Below, one piece after another: positions 48,901 to 54,646 of a stretch of 54,646 bases of DNA. This DNA is from Pseudomonadota bacterium. GTDB taxonomy: Bacteria > Pseudomonadota > Gammaproteobacteria > Pseudomonadales > Pseudohongiellaceae. The DNA is taken from contig JAQBSZ010000026.1 of assembly GCA_027623555.1 (NCBI GenBank), positions 1 through 54,646 on the forward strand, in the 5' to 3' direction. The position numbers and the translations under genes were made by a program. The first letter of the stretch is position 1. Every line of letters starts with the position of its first letter. The notes below the pieces were generated by a model. It was not told the origin of the DNA. It made no database searches and saw nothing but the letters and a program-made list of their open reading frames with translations.

Positions 48901-49512
48901 GGTGGGCTTGACCATGTGCTTGGCAGTGGAGTGGATGTCAACATCCTGGTGCTCGATACCGAGGTCTACTCCAACACTGGTGGTCAGCAATCAAAATCCA
49001 CTCCGCTCGGCGCTGCTGCCAAGTTTGCCTCCGGGGGCAAGAACGTCTCCAAGAAGGACCTTGCTCTGCAGGCTATCTCCTATGACAATGTCTATGTCGC
49101 GAGAGTGGCCCTGGGTGCCAATTCCCAGCAGACCCTGGAAGCGTTTCGTGAGGCTGAAGCCTATCCCGGAACTTCAATCATCCTCGCTTTCAGCCCCTGC
49201 ATCGCTCATGGCTATGATCTGGAGGAGAGCCTGACCCAGGAACAGATGGCGGTGCGTTCCGGTTACTGGCCCCTGATTCGTTTTAATCCTGCACTGCGCA
49301 GCAAAGATCGCAATCCGTTTATTCTTGATTCGACTCGACCGGATGTCGCGTTCAAGGAATATGCCGACAAAGAAACCCGCTTCAGCGGCATCGGGCGAAC
49401 CAACCCTGAAGAGGGAGCCCGACTCATGGCGATGGCCCAACAGATGATTAACCACAAATGGGGAATCTACGAGGAGATGGCGACTCACTTCAGTGGTGAC
49501 CTGAAAGAATAA
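45904..49512 (+). CDS. nifJ: Pyruvate:ferredoxin (flavodoxin) oxidoreductase
   Basis: Single-chain PFOR of 1202 residues that converts pyruvate and CoA to acetyl-CoA and CO2, reducing ferredoxin or flavodoxin. All parts are fused: pyruvate-binding domain (NEVCAIFPITPSSAMAEL), C-terminal of domain III, two [4Fe-4S] ferredoxin motifs at about 708 (CIQCGNCVMVCPH) and 764 (CTGCGVCVDACP), the proximal-cluster CAGCGE (838) and the ThDP loop GDGWAYDIGAGGLDHV (about 988). Unexpected in an otherwise aerobic-looking genome. Start ATG 45904 overlaps the upstream gene, so both form one operon. Confidence 0.94.
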   Translation: MNQPEAIKSADLGRKSARKKITMDGSEATVRIAYKTNEVCAIFPITPSSAMAELADAWAATGKPNIWGNVPTVTELQSEGGAAGTVHGALQTGALSTTFTSSQGLLLMIPNMYKIAGELTSTVFHVAARSIAAQGLSIFGDHQDVMAIRATGFAQLASNSVQETQDMALIAQAATLRARVPFVHFFDGFRTSHELNKISVLEDDEIRAMIDDKYVWAHRGRALNPDNPVMRGTAQNPDTYFQSRETVNPFYAAVPGIVQEEMDRFAGIVGREYKLFDYFGAGDAERLIILMGSGVQTAKAMVRVMQEQGEKVAVLAIRLFRPFSSEHFLAAIPHTVLHIAVLDRTKEPGSAGEPLYLDVISQLSQAYAAGTRPSMPRIIGGRYGLSSKEFTPAMVKRVFAELSSDKPKNGFTIGINDDVSNTSLDYDRSLDIEPASVKRCLFFGVGGDGTVGAAKNNIKIIGEEDNFQAQGFFFYDSKKAGSQTVSHLRFGPDTIDFPWLITNASFIACHNYPYMASVDMLKYLVKGGTFLLNSPHKVDDIWHRIPNHVQQQMIDKQVNFYAINAAKVAQDAGMGRRVNTVMQTCFFAISGVLPRDEAIAKIKASVEKTYARKGPEVVQKNFDAIDQALENLQMIEIPDHVDEKETLQVDALAERAPKFVKEVTMEMMQGRGDLIPVSMLPPDGTYPTGTTRYDKSNLAQTIPVWEEDVCIQCGNCVMVCPHATIRAKFYHKDVLQSAPAEFKSTGVEARGFPETRYTLQVYPEDCTGCGVCVDACPVRSETPNGPRAINMLPHFEHLQAEKIRVDYFDTIPYNDRARVDFSNVRGVQFLEPLFEFSSACAGCGETPYLRLITQLFGDRLMVANATGCSSIFGGNLPTTPWSKNAAGRGPAWSNSLFEDNAEFGFGYRITADKHLALAKQALESLKDELGPDLVSDLLCAPQKLESQICAQRDRLALLKEKLLKMDDPRASNLLSVADHLVRRSIWIVGGDGWAYDIGAGGLDHVLGSGVDVNILVLDTEVYSNTGGQQSKSTPLGAAAKFASGGKNVSKKDLALQAISYDNVYVARVALGANSQQTLEAFREAEAYPGTSIILAFSPCIAHGYDLEESLTQEQMAVRSGYWPLIRFNPALRSKDRNPFILDSTRPDVAFKEYADKETRFSGIGRTNPEEGARLMAMAQQMINHKWGIYEEMATHFSGDLKE

Positions 49513-49520
49513 GTCTGTTG

Positions 49521-49847
49521 TTATTTTTCCGCCTGACGAGCAAAGACAACAAAGATCTGCTCAGCTAATTGGTTGTAGGCAGCCTCAAACTCTCGCTGCA
49601 CCAGGTTGGCCTGGTTATCGAGCCAGGATTGAGCAAAGCGCGGTGAGCTTTCATATTCTAATCGTCTTCTTTTCATTACTGATCTATCAGAAGTATCGGT
49701 GAAACTCAATTCAACTGCAATATCCATAACAAGCGTTACCTGTTCCTGGCGATGAGTCCGCAGGCTGAGGTTTTCGAGAGATATCTCGAGATTCTTGTTG
49801 GCAGCTTGCGTCACGACATGCCATTCACCGGCAGTCCGGTTCAGCAA
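49521..49847 (-). CDS. C-terminal half of a split lipoprotein gene
   Basis: A 108-residue open frame beginning with TTG inside the tail of the lipoprotein frame upstream. It has no signal peptide and no plausible ribosome site, and reads as the beta-strand C-terminal domain (LVMDIAVELSF, LEYESS, AAYNQLAEQIFVVF) of the glycine-zipper lipoprotein. Extending it one frame back gives IHAALLNRTAGEW, continuous with the lipoprotein if one base is restored. Best read as the downstream part of a frameshifted gene, either a real lesion or a sequencing error. Confidence 0.55.
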   Translation of the reverse strand: MLNRTAGEWHVVTQAANKNLEISLENLSLRTHRQEQVTLVMDIAVELSFTDTSDRSVMKRRRLEYESSPRFAQSWLDNQANLVQREFEAAYNQLAEQIFVVFARQAEK

Positions 49848-50245
49848 GGCCGCATGAATTGCTGCTGAGGATCTTGCAGAGTTAGATAGCCAGTGATTTG
49901 ATCAGAAAGCGCCTGCACCTTTTCTTCAGGCAGGCTTTCCAGCACTCCTACCACAAATCCGGCAGTCGCGCCCGTGGTAGCACCTGCAAGCGCACCGAGT
50001 GGGCTACAAAGCCAGAAAAAGGGTCCGCAAGTTAATCCCCATGCAGCTCCTAAGATCGCCCCCGATGCCACACCGGTATCGGTAGCTATAGCCTGGTTGC
50101 TTATGCGCCCCGCTTCATCAGCACGAGAATTTTCGTAATCAATGGTCACGGTTTCTCCACGCTCGATAAGTTGATAATCGTTTAACGAGTTACAACCGAA
50201 AAGGCTTAACAATATGATTACTATCAGTGTGTTAAACAGCTTCAT
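49841..50245 (-). CDS. Glycine-zipper lipoprotein, frameshifted at its 3' end
   Basis: Predicted lipoprotein, 134 residues as it stands. ATG 50245 starts MKLFNTLIVIILLSLFGC, a signal peptide with lipobox LFGC. A Gly/Ala-rich hairpin, GAILGAAWGLTCGPFF through LGALAGATTGATAGFVVG, is a glycine-zipper membrane-inserting element. The reading ends prematurely after QQQFMRPC; the expected C-terminal domain continues in another frame at 49521-49847. Convergent with nifJ. The longer frame upstream of 50245 is not supported. Confidence 0.7.
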   Translation of the reverse strand: MKLFNTLIVIILLSLFGCNSLNDYQLIERGETVTIDYENSRADEAGRISNQAIATDTGVASGAILGAAWGLTCGPFFWLCSPLGALAGATTGATAGFVVGVLESLPEEKVQALSDQITGYLTLQDPQQQFMRPC

Positions 50246-50530
50246 ACTTTGCTCGATCAAGCTGGCGAAGAGGCGCCTGCGAAACCCTGGTGTGCCATGC
50301 CCGGATGAAATTGGTCCGTGAGTATAAATGAGATACTGATTTAGTCTTAGAGAAAGATTCTTTGCCAACGTCACCAAGAAACAGCATGCGCAAAACGTAG
50401 GGGGCAAAGATATCCAGCCACTGCAAAGGTGCGATCTCAGTAATGCAAAGCTTTCCCTGATAGGTATCTTTCGCCACTGGGAGTATTGGAAGTGTTTTTC
50501 TGCAATCGGTGATTACGCCATAACCTCTCG

Positions 50531-52435
50531 CTATTCGCTTCTGGGTCTAAACGCCAGGAGGGCATTCCCTGGTGTCTGACCGAAGCTCCCGTATCCCGAT
50601 CCAATGAACAGCATGCCGCCGCCGGCGGCAATTGAGTGGCTGTCAATAGAGCCACCTCTGGCTGCTACGCCATTGACCGTGGAATAGTTCCTGACTGTGT
50701 CGTACTGGAACAGGATCTCGCCGTTCTCCTTGTCAAAGATAAACAGACGACCGTCGATGCCAGCGCTGATCAGTGCGCCATCCACAAGTAGCGGCGCGGC
50801 TGATAGACCGAATCGAGACTGACAGGCATTGACCCGGTCACCTCTGCCATCGTCACAATCCGGCCGCAGAGGATAAGACCAGCTGGATTCGCCGGTTGCC
50901 ACGAAGAAGCTGTACATACCGGGGCGTGGGGTAAAGCCCGGCCTCGCAACGCCAGGATCATTGATTGGCAGATACACACGTTCTCCATCGGTGGTGATAC
51001 CCCAGTGGTTGCCACCCAAAGCGGTGCCGTCCCCGATGCGCTGATTCCATAGCACTTCGCCATTGTCTGGATCGAGAGCCCACAGGTCCCCGGACTTCTG
51101 TCCTGCCAGCAGGATGTCGCCCGCGTCGCGTTCTACCAGGATGGCGGGGCCGCCGAAGTCATAATCTTTCAACGCGCTTTCACGCTGGTTCGGGCAGTTA
51201 GCCGTGTTGCGATTACGGCCACAGGCCATGTTCCACACGTCCAGGGCGAGCCCCTGGAACAGCCATTTCTGTTCGCCGGTCTCGATATCGAGAGCGATTA
51301 CAGCGTCGCTGGTGTCGGTGGCAGGGTGAGAGGTGTTTTCTCCCGTGGTGACATAAATCGTGCCCCGCCTGGTGTCGATCGTAGGCGTTGTCCAGATTGG
51401 CGCACCGGAGGGTCCACGCAGGCGTACGCCTCGCGAGTTAACTTCTCCGGTGTACTGGGCCTGGGGCATGGTGTGATACTCCCAGAGAATCTCTCCGGTG
51501 CTGGCATTGAGCGCGGTTACGGCGCCATGGCCCACGCAGCATTCAAAATCCGGGTTGGCAGCCGCGCCGACGCCACTGTTGGATATGGAAACGATGACTC
51601 TATCGCCTTCGACTATCGGAGCCCCGCTGATGCGCACGCCGAGTCCGTGGCTGCGGACATCGATGGACCAGATAAGATTGCCACTGCGGGCTTCCAGGGC
51701 ATAAACGAATCCCTGGGCATCGCCGTATAGAATGGCATCTGGCCCCTCTTTACCGAGCCTGGAATAAGTAAGAGATGAACGCAGCCGAGTCGGCGCATTG
51801 AATACCCACTTGGCACAACCGCTGTGCGAATCAAGGGCGAAGACCTTGCGGGTGCCGCTGGCGGCATAGAAGAGTGTGTTGCCCACTAGTACTGGTGAAG
51901 AGCGTAGGGCGCCGGTGTCGGGAAATCCAATAGTCCAGGCCAGTTCGAGGTTGGCCATATCAGCGGTAGAGAGTCCTGCTTGTTGCGCGCTCATTGCGCG
52001 GGAATTATTCTTATCGATACCGACGCGGTTGAGTGCTACGTAGCCGCTCAGATCGACTTCACGCTGATCTTCACTACACATGAGATCAGCAACCCAGTTT
52101 GCTGATTCCTGCACAGCCAGGAAATCAATAAGCTGAGTTTGCTCGTTTAGCGTCAAACCAGATCCTTGCGTTGCCATCACCCCTTCGTTCAGTGCGTACT
52201 CCAGTGTGTCTGCGGTCATGGTTTGCAGTGCTTCCAGAGTGTGGGCGCGGGGGAAATCCCTATTTCCGTGGCAGGTCGCGCAGTGTTCCTGATAGATGAC
52301 AAGACCTGGATGATCATCAGTGTTGAAAGAGGCTTGTTGGGCATGGCCTGATTGACAAGGAATGAGGCCTACTACTAGTAGGAGCACAACGCAGGATGCA
52401 GCCTGGCTGATTGTCATCGTCACTACCTTTTTCAT
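50531..52435 (-). CDS. PVA-dehydrogenase-like quinohaemoprotein
   Basis: Periplasmic quinohaemoprotein of 634 residues resembling polyvinyl alcohol dehydrogenase. Signal peptide through HAQQ; N-terminal haem c site C52, C55, H56 (CATCH); propeller with ALDSHSGCAKW, ALNASTGEILW and VWNMACGRN...NCP, a Cys-rich patch typical of the PVADH group. The vicinal pair in FECCVG (about 298) recalls the disulfide of methanol-dehydrogenase-type quinoproteins. The substrate is some alcohol, not necessarily a polymer. No promoter was placed in the 233-base region upstream. Confidence 0.82.
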   Translation of the reverse strand: MKKVVTMTISQAASCVVLLLVVGLIPCQSGHAQQASFNTDDHPGLVIYQEHCATCHGNRDFPRAHTLEALQTMTADTLEYALNEGVMATQGSGLTLNEQTQLIDFLAVQESANWVADLMCSEDQREVDLSGYVALNRVGIDKNNSRAMSAQQAGLSTADMANLELAWTIGFPDTGALRSSPVLVGNTLFYAASGTRKVFALDSHSGCAKWVFNAPTRLRSSLTYSRLGKEGPDAILYGDAQGFVYALEARSGNLIWSIDVRSHGLGVRISGAPIVEGDRVIVSISNSGVGAAANPDFECCVGHGAVTALNASTGEILWEYHTMPQAQYTGEVNSRGVRLRGPSGAPIWTTPTIDTRRGTIYVTTGENTSHPATDTSDAVIALDIETGEQKWLFQGLALDVWNMACGRNRNTANCPNQRESALKDYDFGGPAILVERDAGDILLAGQKSGDLWALDPDNGEVLWNQRIGDGTALGGNHWGITTDGERVYLPINDPGVARPGFTPRPGMYSFFVATGESSWSYPLRPDCDDGRGDRVNACQSRFGLSAAPLLVDGALISAGIDGRLFIFDKENGEILFQYDTVRNYSTVNGVAARGGSIDSHSIAAGGGMLFIGSGYGSFGQTPGNALLAFRPRSE

Positions 52436-52668
52436 TGGTGGGCTAACGGGCGCTAAACAGCAGAAGAAAATACAACACTCTCCATCAGCAACGCAATTGG
52501 ACAGCTACTGCATTGGAGCATGCTCGATAACAACGCGCTCGGTCGGGAATTAATTGGCGTTCAGGAATCATCCACGCGAATCGCTCTGCACAATCACGCT
52601 TTCGGGACTGGTCAAGTCAGGTGATGAGCAGATGCTAATCTTTTTCCTGCTGGTTACGGTGAATGCTA

Positions 52669-53667
52669 TTAGTTGCGAGCAGCCTGCTCGGCTTCGAGTC
52701 TCCGTGCTCCACCGAGAATCCCCGGGAACGCATAGTTGCCCTCGTGGCAGGCATACTCATACATGCGATCACCCTGGGGCCGTCGATTCATTGCGACTTC
52801 GCCTGTCCAGGAACGGGTATACACTGCAGGGTCTTCGATAGTGAAATGGTAGCGAATCTTGTCGCTGTCGATGAGGGCGAAGCGTTCGGTAACCTTGACG
52901 TTTTCAGTAAATTCCCAGCGTGACTGGTATGGGTGCAGACCCACGGTCTCCACCACCAGGGTATCGCCTTCCCAATGTCCGACTGAGTCACCCATCCACT
53001 TGGCGTAGTCCGCCTGGTGCTTATCATCGATGCGGATGATGCGGGTATCGTGCACCATTTCTACCAGGATCATCACGTAGTCCCCTGTTTGTACGATCTG
53101 GTAATTGTTGTTGTACATCACCGGCATCATCGGTGGCCCGGAGCTGGAACCGAAGGCCAGCAGGCAACGCTCACCGAGCGGTCGCAGCTCGGGTCCGTCG
53201 AACGGTTCAATCCCAGGCATTGCCCGCAACTGTGCGGTGAAATTCTTACCACGTCCGTCTTCGCGATAAGGAATCTGCCCGTTCTCCGGATCGACGACGA
53301 TTGATGTGCGGTATTCGCCGTTGATCTCGATCACGTCCGTACCCCGGTCGACCCAGAAGTTATTGTAGCCACCGACATTGCGACCCTCCTCGGGTGCGTC
53401 GCGATCAGGATCGCTGGGGCGGGCGCGATTCTCGATGACGCTACGCCACTGACGCTCCTGCTCTTCCTTCTGCTCCAGGGTCAGGAAACCGATGCTGCCA
53501 AATTCGCTCGGGCGCTCCAGCGGTGTCTGGGTGGCATTGGTCCAAATGCCCTGCAGATCGGGTTTGCCTTGCGGCGTTCTCGGCATCACCCAGTCATCGG
53601 CACTGTACACCAGGGTGGAAACAGCAAGACTCAGAGAACCGCATAACAACACGAGAATATTTTTCAT
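52669..53667 (-). CDS. Secreted protein of a family without known function
   Basis: A 332-residue exported protein (signal peptide MKNILVLLCGSLSLAVSTLVYSA). Conserved-looking blocks: PRTPQGKPDLQGIWTNATQTP, FWVDRGTDV, LGERCLLAFG, HDTRIIRI, MGDSVGHWEGDTLVVET, and WTGEVAMNR near the end. The mix of repeated beta strands with charged loops suggests a beta-sandwich or lipocalin-like fold. I recall this type being widespread in marine and soil bacteria that carry quinoproteins and TonB receptors, without an assigned function. ATG 53667 gives the signal peptide; the longer frame to 53721 does not. Confidence 0.78.
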   Translation of the reverse strand: MKNILVLLCGSLSLAVSTLVYSADDWVMPRTPQGKPDLQGIWTNATQTPLERPSEFGSIGFLTLEQKEEQERQWRSVIENRARPSDPDRDAPEEGRNVGGYNNFWVDRGTDVIEINGEYRTSIVVDPENGQIPYREDGRGKNFTAQLRAMPGIEPFDGPELRPLGERCLLAFGSSSGPPMMPVMYNNNYQIVQTGDYVMILVEMVHDTRIIRIDDKHQADYAKWMGDSVGHWEGDTLVVETVGLHPYQSRWEFTENVKVTERFALIDSDKIRYHFTIEDPAVYTRSWTGEVAMNRRPQGDRMYEYACHEGNYAFPGILGGARRLEAEQAARN

Positions 53668-53720
53668 GGATAATGTCCTGGTAGCCTCGTTTAAATTTCC
53701 TAAAGGTGGACTGATTAACA

Positions 53721-53753
53721 AATAGCGAACAGGTTTGCTGCCTGTTCGCTATT
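53721..53753 (-). terminator. Rho-independent terminator for the TonB receptor gene
   Basis: Perfect 13-base stem, AATAGCGAACAGG (53721-53733) with CCTGTTCGCTATT (53741-53753), loop TTTGCTG, placed 24 bases after the receptor stop on the minus strand. On that strand the stem is followed by TGTTAATC, a weakly T-rich tract. Confidence 0.72.
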
Positions 53754-53777
53754 CATTAGCATTCCCGTCGCTGCCGA

Positions 53778-54110
53778 CTAGAAACTCCACAGGGCCCGCA
53801 CGTAGAACCTGCGACCACGGCCGTCGTGTACCTGGGCATCGTAATCCAGGCTGCCAGTTTCCCGTACTGGTACATCGGCATCGAACAGATCGATGATACC
53901 GGCGGTGAAACGGGTGGACCCCAGATTGGCGTTGTTCCAGGCATAGGTATAGTTGTACTGGGCATCCCAGCGCCAGTAGTCGTCGATCTCACGTTCCATC
54001 AGGGAAGCGACAAACGGATTCACCTCGTTGATGCGCAGATCATAGGTAAGATCGGTGTACGAACCGATATAGCGGTTAATCACCGTAACCCCGTGGTCAC
54101 CTATCGACAA
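53778..54110 (-). CDS. TonB-dependent receptor, C-terminal fragment
   Basis: Last 110 residues of an outer-membrane TonB-dependent receptor barrel. VTVINRYIGSYTDLTYDLR, WRWDAQYNYTYAW, FTAGIIDLFDADVP and the terminal strand RRFYVRALWSF match barrel ends of the family. The homology stops at about 54,108 where phage-like sequence on the other strand begins, so the N-terminal 700 or more residues are missing here. In the receptor's frame a stop codon follows about 16 codons upstream. Truncated by a junction of uncertain origin. Confidence 0.8.
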   Translation of the reverse strand: MSIGDHGVTVINRYIGSYTDLTYDLRINEVNPFVASLMEREIDDYWRWDAQYNYTYAWNNANLGSTRFTAGIIDLFDADVPVRETGSLDYDAQVHDGRGRRFYVRALWSF

Positions 54111-54646
54111 GCAATCAACGGTCCAGTAGTCGAATATCTTCTTTCAGATGGAAATGTAGTAAGAATGACCCCAGAAAGGCAAAAAGAATTTGAAGAGTTT
54201 GTTAAAGCACCCAAAAATGGTATAGTACCTAAAGGATTTAAAGTAACAGAATCAGTTTCTGGTCCTTGGTACGAGAGACCAGAAGTCAATAGAAGGAAAT
54301 TAGACGATGCCGCAAGACAATTCGAAAACGCTAACCCCGACGGCAGCCTTAGATCAGGCGATGTTAGGCCTTACGCGGGTGGGGACACCCTTTCTGAACG
54401 AAGACGACAGTTCCTCCGCTCCTTCCGAGCCGACCAAAATCGAACAACAGCCGCAACAAGAGTGGTTCAGGGAGTCAATAATGGAGGACGTGCTCAAGAA
54501 ACACCCGGACCTTACAGCAGAGGAGCTGTCGAGGGATATGGAGGAGATGGGCTTTTAAGCTTTTCTCCAGAACCTAACGTATTAACCCAATATCAGAGTG
54601 CGGGGCTTAGTCTCCCAGTTATTAAACAAGTAGAAGCCGTAGCTAA
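54108..54646 (+). CDS. Phage-like protein, partial, truncated at both ends
   Basis: Open frame of 179 codons running off the window's right edge, translating after the junction to QAINGPVVEYLLSDGNVVRM and then TPERQKEFEEFVKAPKNG. Codons up to 54,300 are AT-rich at third positions, unlike the surrounding gammaproteobacterial genes. No internal stop. ATG 54165 could be a start if the left part belongs to other DNA. The style resembles phage structural or internal proteins, but I do not recognise a family. A second frame overlaps it. Confidence 0.5.
54307..54558 (+). CDS. Nested small ORF in phage-like sequence
   Basis: An 83-residue acidic protein (MPQDNSKTLTPTAALDQAML at the start, HPDLTAEELSRDMEEMGF at the end) in the +1 frame relative to the longer open frame that covers it. 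AGAAGGA at 54291-54297 is a good ribosome site nine bases before its ATG. Third-position composition in this segment looks more gene-like in this frame than in the enclosing one. Function unknown. Confidence 0.5.
   Translation: MPQDNSKTLTPTAALDQAMLGLTRVGTPFLNEDDSSSAPSEPTKIEQQPQQEWFRESIMEDVLKKHPDLTAEELSRDMEEMGF

Noticed and set aside
1..54646. CRISPR arrays, tRNA/rRNA genes, transposases
   Set aside because: No regularly spaced repeats, no cloverleaf-like or conserved rRNA segments, and no transposase motifs were recognised while reading both strands; a dedicated scan was not possible.

Overview
The window reads as chromosomal DNA of a free-living, probably marine, aerobic gammaproteobacterium. 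The gene order iscR-iscS-iscU-iscA-hscB-hscA-fdx-iscX-ndk-rlmN-pilW/pilF-rodZ-ispG-hisS-yfgM-bamB-der follows the Pseudomonas/Cellvibrio-type arrangement closely. The rest is rich in periplasmic quinoproteins, c-type cytochromes and a TonB-dependent receptor, which fits marine oligotrophic Gammaproteobacteria. A genus cannot be assigned from sequence reading alone. No rRNA, tRNA, CRISPR array, insertion sequence or transposase was seen.

Layout. 1-5.8 kb: a complete ISC iron-sulfur assembly operon preceded by a near-consensus type 1 IscR site over its promoter. 5.9-15.4 kb: conserved housekeeping genes (ndk, rlmN, pilW/pilF, rodZ, ispG, hisS, yfgM, bamB, der), several depending on Fe-S clusters made by the preceding operon (RlmN, IspG). 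15.4-33.7 kb: a mixed region with a PLP threonine/serine dehydratase, an exported M18 aminopeptidase, an MBL-fold hydrolase, DoxX, a class I amidotransferase, a membrane-anchored DsbA-like protein, a DUF3307-like protein, an xseA / M23 peptidase / MoaD-like / Asp-box propeller operon, an exported methyltransferase, a tubulin-tyrosine-ligase-like ATP-grasp protein, a DAACS-type transporter, a lone Omp85-family barrel and recQ.

33.8-44.0 kb is the most unusual region. Two diverged copies of a three-part periplasmic module sit side by side: a PQQ beta-propeller dehydrogenase, a c-type cytochrome fused to a type II copper (PHM/DBM-like) monooxygenase fold with its copper ligands apparently kept, and a small secreted beta-rich protein of no known function. 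An exported quinone-oxidoreductase-like MDR protein lies beside them. The inferred role is oxidation of an unidentified substrate: hydroxylation by the copper enzyme, oxidation of the alcohol by the quinoprotein, electrons to cytochrome c. 44.2-49.5 kb holds a two-gene operon of a GltD-like NAD(P)H/ferredoxin oxidoreductase and a full-length pyruvate:ferredoxin oxidoreductase. 49.5-53.8 kb has a glycine-zipper lipoprotein split by an apparent one-base frameshift, a polyvinyl-alcohol-dehydrogenase-like quinohaemoprotein and a secreted protein of a family without known function, next to the C-terminal end of a TonB-dependent receptor.

At about 54,108 the receptor homology stops abruptly and AT-richer, phage-like coding sequence on the opposite strand runs to the window end, with a small gene nested in another frame. 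This is either a prophage/phage junction or an assembly chimera at a contig end; the sequence alone does not decide.
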